This document shows positions 1-7,101 of a stretch of DNA of 13,028 nt, piece after piece. Both the position numbers and the translations under genes were made by a program. This DNA is from CAZMGG01 sp964565715. GTDB taxonomy: Bacteria; Planctomycetota; UBA1135; UBA2386. Positions within the stretch are counted from its first letter, which is position 1. Each line of letters begins with the position of its first letter. Below the pieces are notes generated by a model. That model did no database searches and was not told the DNA's origin. It saw only the letters and a program-made list of their open reading frames with translations. The stretch is taken from positions 1 to 13,028 of the forward strand of contig CAZMGG010000148.1 in assembly GCA_964565715.1 (NCBI GenBank), in the 5' to 3' direction.

Positions 1-448
1 GCATGGGGCTTCCGTACAGGCCTGCGTGCCTGCCTCCCTGCGGCGGGAACAGCGCGGTACCGCAGGCGGTTCCCCTGGCCCCGGTGCCCGTGGTGACCCC
101 ACCGGCCGCTGCGGTGAATGGGGGCACATACAGGACGTCCCCCTTGACCGACAGAGTGCCAGCCACATGAACATCACCCACGCACGTCACGACAGCCGGG
201 TGGAACGGGCGCGGGAATGTGGCGGGCAGGACAAAGCGTACCGTGACCCCCGCTGGAACGTTGATGCTGCTGTATTGCAGGACTCCCTGCGTCACCACAA
301 TCGACATGTCGGCAGTCGGTGCAAGCGGAGGCAACTGTGCACTCACGCGACCATGGAGCAGCCCACCCGCGACAACCAGAGTCATGAGCAACTGCCCCAT
401 ACGGATGCCCGCTCGGCTCCTCGTCTGCCCACAAAGAAGGAACATCAT
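1..448 (-). CDS. Secreted hypothetical protein, C-terminus missing (runs off left edge)
   Basis: An open frame on the minus strand runs without a stop from two consecutive ATG codons (448 and 445) to the window edge, giving 149 visible residues. An in-frame ATG at 400 may be the better start: it begins a compact signal peptide, MGQLLMTLVVAGGLLHGRVSAQ, with a likely cleavage before Gln. The mature part contains a stretch reading SINVPAGVTVRFVLPA and then GDVHVAGTLSVKGDV. This alternating beta pattern (value, 'PAG-T', 'GDV-V-GTL') is typical of repetitive secreted beta-structured proteins of planctomycetes and myxobacteria, and a Gly-rich stretch follows. The upstream acylase stops at 453, only 4 bp before the 448 start, so the two genes are probably co-transcribed and perhaps translationally coupled. 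No convincing Shine-Dalgarno precedes either start. Its molecular function is unknown; secretion is well supported, the rest is inference. Confidence 0.68.
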   Translation of the reverse strand, partial: MMFLLCGQTRSRAGIRMGQLLMTLVVAGGLLHGRVSAQLPPLAPTADMSIVVTQGVLQYSSINVPAGVTVRFVLPATFPRPFHPAVVTCVGDVHVAGTLSVKGDVLYVPPFTAAAGGVTTGTGARGTACGTALFPPQGGRHAGLYGSPM

Positions 449-452
449 GTAG

Positions 453-3400
453 CTAGAATTCATGGACGACGCTCCATGCTTGATGGCTCATGAAAGTGTG
501 ATACCTCGTCGGCTGGAGGACGTTCTGCGAGAAGGCGTCCATGTGACCCTGGAACCTTCCGACCTCATCGCTCATTACCCTGACGCCTGGCGTACACCAG
601 AAATACGAGTCCACTTCGCTGGCCCTGTCGCTTGGGAACATTGCCAGTAGCGTCGCGATGGAACCCCCTCCTCCCAGAAAGCGAGGCTGATACCCTCGAT
701 GAGGCACATGCCCCGAACCTGGAGTGAGATCCTCGTTCCATTCCACTGCGCGCAAGCCACCTCCAACGCAAGGAGCGACAGATCCCGGAGCCGGCGGCCA
801 CACCTGGCCGGTTCGGTCGTAGGCCCTCGATACGAAACACTGGTCGAACCTCGGGATACCCGAAGCTGAGATGCCGCCCAGGTAGGCACCCGCGTCCAGC
901 AACGCCAGGACGGCCGACAACCGCCTCAGCCCGTCCGTGAGAGGGTACCCCGGAGGCTGCATCGCCATGAATGCGCCTTCGCTGCCTGCGAGGTCGAATC
1001 GGGCCTTCTTCCTCGACGGGCTGAGCCCATTCGCGCCGGGGTCGACATAGCAATTGCCAAGGGCCAGGAAGAACTTGACCAGGGCGTTGATGTCCTGCGC
1101 CCGGAGCGTGGTCCTCACCGTATGCGCTGACACGTCGCTGTAGAGCGCGTCGTAAGGCACCTCCATGTCGCTCGGGACGGCCCGGCGGAACAAGGACGCC
1201 ATCTCGCTGAACGGGAACGCCAGCCCCCGCAACTCCGACCAGGGCTTGGGCATGCCGGGCATCGGCACGCCGTTCTTGAGTCGGACCCAGTGGCGACCAT
1301 AGTCGAAGCCAACCTCAGTCTTCGCGTTGTACCCCTGCCGCATCATCTCCAGCAGGCATGCTCCCGGGGACGACGGCACGTTCTCGTAGTGAGGCCCGGC
1401 CGCGTCCCAGGCCACCAACTGCGCCACGAGGCCATTCAATGTCTGGATGCGCTGCGAGTCGAACATGCTGCCATGCAGACCACCCGTCCCACCCGTCCTC
1501 AGCGTCTTGCCCACCTCGGACTGATCCCAGGCGAAGTCGATCAGCGGGAAGTCGGCTGGCATGTCGATCCAGCGCAGCCCGGAGCTGGTGGCTGGGCTGT
1601 CGTACCAGAACACCTGGTTCGGGCGCTGCGGGTTGTGCGTGCTGTCGGTGCCGTTGATCCACAGCTGCCGCAGGTTGACCAGGGCACCGCCAGACGCGCC
1701 TGGCAGCGGGTGGTTGTCCCACAGCCCGTTCTGGAGTGCGCCCATGAGGTTCGAGAAGAAGAGCAGTTCCTCCCCCGCCGACCGGAACGGGGACTCGATC
1801 AGCTGCGGAATCGGATCCTGCGTGAAGCCCCTGAAGTTGGTGTTGTCCATGACCTCCTTCAGTTGCCGGATCGGCGTCGGCAAGCCGGATAACGGAACAC
1901 CCTGGGTCGCCGCCATTCCGGCTGCTGGCGCCGCATAGGAAGGCTCTCGGTACATGCCGGGGGAGACGACGAACTGTCGCATCTGGGCCGGCGTCAGCGG
2001 CGGCAACCCAGCAGAACCGCCCACCGCCATTCGCTCGGCGGTCCTGGTCAGGCGCTCGACCACGATCTGCTGTCGATCCGGGCCCTCGAGCCCTAGAACG
2101 GCCGTCTGGTATGCGACCCCGGCGTCCAAGACCCATTGGAACAGCGGGTTGTTGGTGGCGGTCCAGTTCACGAAGGGTGCCGGTGCAGGTCCGGTGTACT
2201 GGTCCACGCGGTCGCGCTTCCGGGAGAAGCCCCACACCTGGTCGTTGCATGCGCTTACGAAGAACCCGACATCGGAGGTGAATGGCGTGGGAGTCGGCGT
2301 AGGCACTGGAACCGTCGGAAAGCCGGCGTTCAGCCCCTGCACCTGCAGAGTCATCGGCTTGAACGGGACTCGGGTCGCGGGGCTGCTGCTGGGAGGGTTG
2401 GGTGCTGGCGGCGGCGTGGTCCTGTACTGGAGGTAGCTCAGATTCGTTGGGACCCCGTTCTGGTGGGCTTCGAAGCGCCAATCGAACATCAGGTCGCCAT
2501 AGTGCCTTGCGGGTACCGGCGGTGTGCCGATCTTGCTGTAGATCCGCCACTTGTCAAGGGTCCGGTAGCCTGCCTGGTACAGCAGATTGTCGTCACCCCG
2601 CTCGGGGATGGCTGAGCACTGCGTCGCCATCACAACGCCATTCCGATCCACGCAGGCGAGGTTGACCGGATAGGCAGCACCGTCGGTCCTGCTGAGGACC
2701 TGTAGCGGATCGGATGCGTGCGCGATCTCCCAGAAGTCCGCCAGGAGCCGGTAGTGCCTATTGGACCCATCGACCGCAGCATCGATGGGGGCGCGCAAGG
2801 CAACGACCATCGGATCCGTAAGGAGACCGCCAGTGTCTGAGTGAGGCACTCCCCAGAATCGCATCCGGTCGGCCGAGTTGTTCAGGCCCACCCGCCAAGG
2901 CGTTCCCGTCCTGTCGAAGCGTTCGCCGTAGACCAGCGGGAAGAGGTTGGGCAAGGAGCCGGTTGGCTGGTTGACGTAGGCTTGAATGTACACGCCGACT
3001 GCGATGAGGCTCGCAGGCAGCACGGCGCCGAAGGGACCCGCGCGCCAGTAGGGTACCGGCACCGTCGCGCCTGAGGGCAGCATGATATCAACATGGCTGG
3101 GCACCAGGTTCATCCATGTCTGATTGGTCGGAGCTGATGGATTGTCGTGATAGTACGAGTAGTACTGGTACGGGTTGGTCAGCGGCGTGCCGTTGCCGGT
3201 AGTATCCTGCTTCAGACGGAGCAGGAACCAGTCCGTGACGTTCGGCGCTGCCGCCGTCCCGCCCACCGCGATGTTGCGATTGTGGCAGGTGAAGAACGCG
3301 GCCGAACCGTGCGGAACATGTCCCAGCACGTCGAGTGTGGGCTGCGCGGCACCGGACGGCTTGACCTGGACGTGGGCCATCCAGATGTGGTTCGGAGTAT

Positions 3401-4312
3401 CGAAGAAGGCCTTGCGGAAATCAGGGTCGTAGGAGGGGATCCCCTGGTGCGGGTCCCCCACGAGACCCGGGTACGTCGGGGGTTCCGTTCCCGTGCCACC
3501 CTGGCAGTAGAGCTTGGACCACGCAAAGGTGTTGGAGCCCAGCATGGCCGCCGGTGCTCCCGACAACCCGGTGAGGTGCTGCCGCAACTGGTCGAACCAC
3601 TCCTGGGTTGCGGCAGGCGACATCGGCTCGGCGATGGACCCAGACTCGACCGGGGCCGCGGCACTGCCGACAGCGCCATAGCTTCCGCCGCTCGAGTTCA
3701 CGAGGCCGTTCGGCCAGCGGAAGCTCGTGACGGCGGCGGTCCAGCCTCCCATGGCGGCGATGTCCACCGGGCTGATCGGGTGTTGGTATACCCAGCGCAG
3801 GCTGCCTTGAGCGCCGTGGGGCGTGGCGGCGTCCAGCCAGAGGCGGAGCTGGCCCTCCGTGGTCTGCGCGGGTGCGTTCTGCACCTCCCGTCGATACGCA
3901 TCCGCACCGGCCGCAAAGGCGATGCAGTTGTCGTAGAAGTTGCCCTGGATGGAGATCGCGGGCGTCGCGTTGGAAGGCGCGAACATCTGCCGCCGCGCCG
4001 CGTCGGACATGTTGGCGATCCGCCGGTAGGAGTCGAACACGCCGACCGCAAAATCGTTGGTGAGCGCGATGGGGTCCTGCTCACCCCGAACCCAGGTCAG
4101 CTGCCCCTTCGCAGCCTTGCAGGTGTACTGGACCCACAGCAAGCCGTCGCGCGCCTGCTCATAGCCGAGCGCGTACCAGGCGGCGTACTCGGTCTCGGCC
4201 ACGATGTGTGGCATCCCGTAGTCATCCCGATAGACGGCGGTCAGGGGGGCGGGGGGCGCCTGTACCTGCGCGATGGCCGTGGTGGCGAGTGTGGCCAACA
4301 CCAGAAGCCTGG
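453..4312 (-). CDS. Secreted penicillin acylase family protein (Ntn hydrolase, S45), 5' end lost in assembly gap
   Basis: About 1285 residues are visible downstream of the gap, against roughly 700-850 usual for the family. The first visible residues, RLLVLATLATTAIAQ, are the hydrophobic core and AXA|Q cleavage site of a signal peptide, so the start codon lies in or beyond the gap. Numbering from that Arg: the alpha-chain motif DDYGMPHI at 29-36 with GYEQARD at 49-55; the GSN(T)FAW segment with the predicted autocatalytic nucleophile Ser259; GDPHQG at 285-290; and HNRNIAVGG at 343-351. Family members hydrolyse amide bonds of acylated substrates (beta-lactams, acyl-homoserine lactones, lipopeptides) after self-cleavage before the Ser; the substrate here cannot be predicted. 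A Pro/Thr/Ser-rich linker lies at about 627-670. Codon use is visibly less GC-extreme than in genes to the right. The frame stays open through the repeat to 4667, but that extension looks artefactual. Family call strong; N-terminus unresolved. Confidence 0.85.
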
Positions 4313-4412
4313 NNNNNNNNNNNNNNNNNNNNNNNNNNNNNNNNNNNNNNNNNNNNNNNNNNNNNNNNNNNNNNNNNNNNNNNNNNNNNNNNNNNNNNNN
4401 NNNNNNNNNNNN
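4313..4412. other. Assembly gap (100 N)
   Basis: Exactly 100 undetermined bases, the conventional placeholder for a scaffold gap of unknown length. It abuts the heptanucleotide repeat directly, so a collapsed or unspanned tandem array is the likely cause. The true distance, and therefore the reading-frame relation between the two sides, is unknown. The gap hides the first part of the acylase signal peptide and possibly its start codon. Confidence 0.97.
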
Positions 4413-4475
4413 TGCCTGGTGCCTGGTGCCTGGTGCCTGGTGCCTGGTGCCTGGTGCCTGGTGCCTGGTGCCTGA
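4413..4475. repeat. Heptanucleotide tandem repeat (TGCCTGG)n next to gap
   Basis: Eight perfect TGCCTGG copies run from 4413 to 4468, followed by a terminal variant TGCCTGA (4469-4475). The array begins at the very edge of the N gap, so the copy number is a minimum. The array is read as CCAGGCA on the acylase (minus) strand. Because 7 is not a multiple of 3, one unit gained or lost shifts the frame by one, and 21 bp encode the same heptapeptide, a permutation of APGTRHQ, in all three minus-strand frames with no stop. It lies either in the leader or in the first codons of the acylase gene. No spacers are present, so it is not a CRISPR array. Confidence 0.95.
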
Positions 4476-4522
4476 GCCGACGACGGCCGGCTTCCGGCTG
4501 TTCCGCGGATCTTGGTCTTCCT

Positions 4523-4539
4523 CACTGGCGAGCCTCCTT
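4523..4539 (-). promoter_or_regulatory. Strong Shine-Dalgarno plus GTG start candidate for the acylase
   Basis: On the minus strand AAGGAGG (4539-4533) is followed after 7 bases by GTG (4525-4523). This is the best ribosome-binding site in the window; the other genes here mostly lack one. The frame opened by this GTG reads M-R-K-T-K-I-R, a typical positively charged signal-peptide n-region, and then runs through Ser/Pro codons into the heptamer repeat. With exactly 100 N it is not in frame with the acylase; it would be in frame if the true gap length were 2 modulo 3. It is therefore a plausible real start codon separated from its hydrophobic core by repeat DNA, or else the start of a short leader peptide. 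Confidence 0.55.
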
Positions 4540-4562
4540 GAGTAGGCGAGCGAGAAGGCGGC

Positions 4563-4591
4563 ATCGGAACCTCGCCACCTCTCCCGGTCAA
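4563..4591 (-). promoter_or_regulatory. Weak sigma70-like promoter candidate upstream of the acylase
   Basis: TTGACC (4591-4586, five of six bases of the -35 consensus) and TCCGAT (4568-4563, three of six bases of the -10 consensus) are separated by 17 bp. They lie upstream of the Shine-Dalgarno/GTG at 4539-4523 and would give a leader of about 30 bases. The -10 match is poor and promoter rules for this organism are not known, so the position is the main support. Confidence 0.25.
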
Positions 4592-4709
4592 CCCCCTCCA
4601 AACCGCACTGCGACCGGCGACACCGGACCAGGCCCCACGCAACCGCGCCCGCATGTGACGAGCCCACGAGGACTTGCGCAATCGTGCACGGGCCCCCGCT
4701 TCCCTCCGC

Positions 4710-7004
4710 CTACCCCGCCACCCGGAACCGCGCCTTCACCACGACCGCGCCATCGGGCAGAACCCCCTGCGGCAGCGTCCACTCCACCGTCACCACCGCG
4801 CCCTTCGGCAGCGGATCGCGCGGCACGAACACGCAGCACCCTTCCGCGGCCTGCGTCCGGTCGCCCTCGCCCTGGATGCACATCGGCACGCCGTCCACAC
4901 CGCGCCCGTCCACGCTCACCCGGCAGACCACCTGCCGCACGAACACCGGATCCAGCGTGCGGAAGAAGTGCAATGACACCGGCATCCCCACCTCGCGGTC
5001 GGCGGTGATGCCATTCTCGAACAGCACCGCCGCCAGCTGCGGGCCCAGATCACCCGCCCGCACCAAGCCCGGCACCTCGCTCTGCAGATCCCCCGGCCAG
5101 CACACCGGCGGACCGCTGCGCAGCGGCACCGCCACCTCGCGCAGGTCCAGGTGCACCCCATGCCGCCCCTTGCCGCCGCCGATCAGGCTCCGCCCCGGAT
5201 GCAGCAGCACGTCGCGGGCCCCGGGCATCGGCATCCAGCGCGCCACCGCCGCCGCCGGGTCCTTGCCCGGCAACGACAGCACGTCGCGATTGTGGGTGCC
5301 CGGCGCATCGGGGTCGCGCACCTCGACGCCGGGCTTCGCCTTCTTGCGCTCGGCGGCGGCGCGTGCCATCGCCTCGAACCAGCGCTCGGCGGCCTGCACC
5401 GCCGGGCCGTCGGCCACATGACAGCCGAGCGGTCCGACGTTGGCGGCGGCGCGCTCGCGGTTCACCGCGTCGCACAGGGCCACCGCCGCCTGCACCGCGT
5501 CCTTGTCGCCGCGGGTGTCCGCCAGGATCGCCGCGCGCAGCGCCTCGCCGCGGGCCCAGTAATCACGCCAGTCGGCGTCGAGCGCCTGCAGGTCCATGCC
5601 GGTGCGCTGCTGGAAGGCACGCTCCACCTCCTCGGGCAGCCGCATCGCCGGCGTGCGGCTGCGGTCCAGTTCGAGCACCAGATCCGGCCGCCAGCGGCAC
5701 AGCCAGTCCACCGTCGCCCAGGCCTTCACCCGTTCCTCGTTGGTGAAGCGCGCGGCGTGCAGCAGGGCCAGCCGCGCGCTGGAGGTGTCGGCCTTGCTCC
5801 AGGCGGTCTCGGCGGCGATCTCCATCCAGACCTTCATGTCGGGCAGCAGCGGCCGCGGCTTCCAGGCGGTGACGGTGATCGCCTTCTGCTGCTCGACCAG
5901 GAAGGTCAGGGTCTGGCCGAAGGCGAAGCCGCAGAACGCGTGGCCGATGCCCTCCCACAGACCGTGGGTCTCGATGCCCAGCATGTCCTGCACGACGCCG
6001 CGCACGGTCTGGTCGAGGGTCTCGGCCTGGCTCAGCACCAGGTGGGCGCGAATCTCGTCCTTGCCGTCCTTCAGGAAGGTGAGCTGCACCTGCTCCTTCA
6101 TGAACTGCAGCCGATCGGCGTCGAACTGCGCGCTGCAGGCGTCCAGCAGGCGGTGGTAGGCGACCTTGTCGGGCACGAACAGGGCGGTGAGGGTCTTGCG
6201 CGGCACCCAGCGCTCGCCGCCGACGCCGTCGAACACCGCATGCGCCAGGAGCCGCGTCCGCTCGGCCCAGAGGATCGCCGCACGCAGGTCGGCGGCGGGG
6301 ATGTTGCCCCAGTACTCGAAGTGGCGCGTGCGCAAGCCGACCGCGGCGACGCCGGCCCGCTCGGCCAGCGGCAGCTTGCCGGTCAGTTCCTCGACGTGGG
6401 GCTCCCAGGCGGCGAGGAAGCGCACGCCGTCGCGGATGGCCCGGGAGCGGCGCAGGATCTGCAGTTCGCGCTCGCTGCCGAGGAAGCCCTCGAACGGCTC
6501 GAGCTGCAGCTGCGCCACCGCCTCCTTGTCGCCGGGCTTGAAGCGCAGCACGCGACGCCAGTGACGCGCGGCGCGGCCCTGGTCGTTCTGCCTGGCCCAC
6601 AGGTGCGCCACCGCCTCGTGCCGGCGCGCCAGGTCCTTCATGGTGCGTTCCCACTCCTGCTCGATCTTGCGCAGCAGCTTCTGGTCGTTGCCGCCATCGC
6701 GGGTCAGCACCAGCGCGTTCTGGTCGCGGCGCCAGAGGGAGCCGACCTTGACGAAGCCGCACTTCTCACGGGCGAGGGGATCGTCCTCGGCGTACTCCAT
6801 CAGCAGTTCCTTGCGCGCGTCCAGGGCGCGGCCGTACATGCGCGCGCCCTCCAGGGTCTGGGCGTGGGCGGTGAACGCGGCGGTGGCGTGGACCGCCAGC
6901 TCCAGTTCGGCGGTGGCGGCGTCCTGGGCCGGCAGTGCCGGAAGCGACAGCAGCAGGGTCAGCAGGGCCAGGACGGGGAAGGGGCGGGGGTTCGGGTGGC
7001 GCAT
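4710..7004 (-). CDS. Secreted TPR / degenerate peptidase_MA-like / CAP-like protein (paralog 1)
   Basis: 764 residues from ATG at 7004. A signal peptide spans 1-26 (LLTLLLSLPALPA, then Gln). Residues about 45-165 contain TPR-like helices (AARHWRRVLRFKPGDKEA). Residues about 225-480 resemble the peptidase_MA-like (gluzincin) fold found in large planctomycete secreted proteins, with WEGIGHA (350-356) at the place of the usual 'WL-EGLA' motif, but the preceding HExxH zinc motif is absent, so peptidase activity is unlikely. Residues about 505-625 look like a divergent CAP/SCP domain (VNRERAAA, then ARWMPMPGARDVLLHP and IGGG). A beta-rich domain fills 630-764. A paralog lies at 8558-10822, sharing FEGF, LRRSR, EGIGHA and LLPD-VW. 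The gene diverges from the AbiE fusion gene 97 bp away. No Shine-Dalgarno is visible. The biological role is unknown; export is likely, domain calls are by eye. Confidence 0.8.
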   Translation of the reverse strand: MRHPNPRPFPVLALLTLLLSLPALPAQDAATAELELAVHATAAFTAHAQTLEGARMYGRALDARKELLMEYAEDDPLAREKCGFVKVGSLWRRDQNALVLTRDGGNDQKLLRKIEQEWERTMKDLARRHEAVAHLWARQNDQGRAARHWRRVLRFKPGDKEAVAQLQLEPFEGFLGSERELQILRRSRAIRDGVRFLAAWEPHVEELTGKLPLAERAGVAAVGLRTRHFEYWGNIPAADLRAAILWAERTRLLAHAVFDGVGGERWVPRKTLTALFVPDKVAYHRLLDACSAQFDADRLQFMKEQVQLTFLKDGKDEIRAHLVLSQAETLDQTVRGVVQDMLGIETHGLWEGIGHAFCGFAFGQTLTFLVEQQKAITVTAWKPRPLLPDMKVWMEIAAETAWSKADTSSARLALLHAARFTNEERVKAWATVDWLCRWRPDLVLELDRSRTPAMRLPEEVERAFQQRTGMDLQALDADWRDYWARGEALRAAILADTRGDKDAVQAAVALCDAVNRERAAANVGPLGCHVADGPAVQAAERWFEAMARAAAERKKAKPGVEVRDPDAPGTHNRDVLSLPGKDPAAAVARWMPMPGARDVLLHPGRSLIGGGKGRHGVHLDLREVAVPLRSGPPVCWPGDLQSEVPGLVRAGDLGPQLAAVLFENGITADREVGMPVSLHFFRTLDPVFVRQVVCRVSVDGRGVDGVPMCIQGEGDRTQAAEGCCVFVPRDPLPKGAVVTVEWTLPQGVLPDGAVVVKARFRVAG

Positions 7005-7076
7005 CGGCTCGGCGGGGTCGGGCGGCCAGTGTAGCGACGCCCGCAGACCGCGCTGGCACCGGGCCTTGCCACCTTT

Positions 7077-7093
7077 CGTAAGTCTGGCTTACG
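7077..7093. promoter_or_regulatory. Perfect inverted repeat, candidate operator of the AbiE fusion gene
   Basis: CGTAAG-TCTGG-CTTACG is a perfect 6-bp inverted repeat with a 5-base centre, ending 8 bases before the ATG at 7102, inside the 97-bp divergent intergenic region. The surrounding sequence is GC-rich while the palindrome and the following TTTTGTG are AT-richer. AbiEi antitoxins are known to bind inverted repeats in their own promoter and repress it, so an autoregulatory operator is the natural reading. There is no Shine-Dalgarno between palindrome and ATG, which suggests a very short or absent leader, with the palindrome overlapping the core promoter. It could also influence the divergent gene starting at 7004. 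Confidence 0.6.
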
Positions 7094-7101
7094 TTTTGTG
7101 C

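Larger units (their letters stand above)
4476..4709. other. Intergenic stretch between repeat and CAP-like gene
   Basis: With the gap and repeat this makes about 400 bases without an established gene. It lies downstream of the minus-strand gene that ends at 4710 and upstream of the acylase. On the minus strand it contains a weak promoter-like pair (4563-4591) and a strong Shine-Dalgarno/GTG (4523-4539), both described separately, and a short GCCGG-CTT-CCGGC palindrome at 4486-4498. Composition changes here from about 62% GC (4501-4560) to about 72% (4621-4680) by hand count. No convincing terminator for the gene ending at 4710 was seen. Confidence 0.6.

Noticed and set aside
3147..4475. Plus-strand frame running through the N gap and repeat
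   Set aside because: Open only because the gap and the repeat contain no stops; it lies antisense to intact penicillin acylase motifs.
4413..4475. CRISPR array or insertion-sequence end
   Set aside because: Unit is 7 bp, contiguous, without spacers, terminal inverted repeats or a transposase nearby.
4486..4498. GCCGG-CTT-CCGGC hairpin as a terminator
   Set aside because: Only a 5-bp stem, no U-run, and it lies downstream of the GTG candidate; more likely chance in GC-rich DNA.
4413..4667. Start of the acylase at 4667 as an uninterrupted ORF
   Set aside because: The frame passes through undetermined bases and a frame-neutral repeat, lacks an RBS, and would put over 100 non-signal residues before the signal-peptide core.
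5151..7034. 627-codon open frame on the plus strand opposite paralog 1
   Set aside because: Same reason: compositional shadow with low-complexity translation; the minus-strand protein has coherent domains.
6640..7101. Upstream extension of the AbiE fusion frame by 154 codons
   Set aside because: It overlaps the 5' half of the opposite gene and the operator-like palindrome, and its translation is Ser/Arg-rich without domain character; the ATG at 7102 fits the family start.
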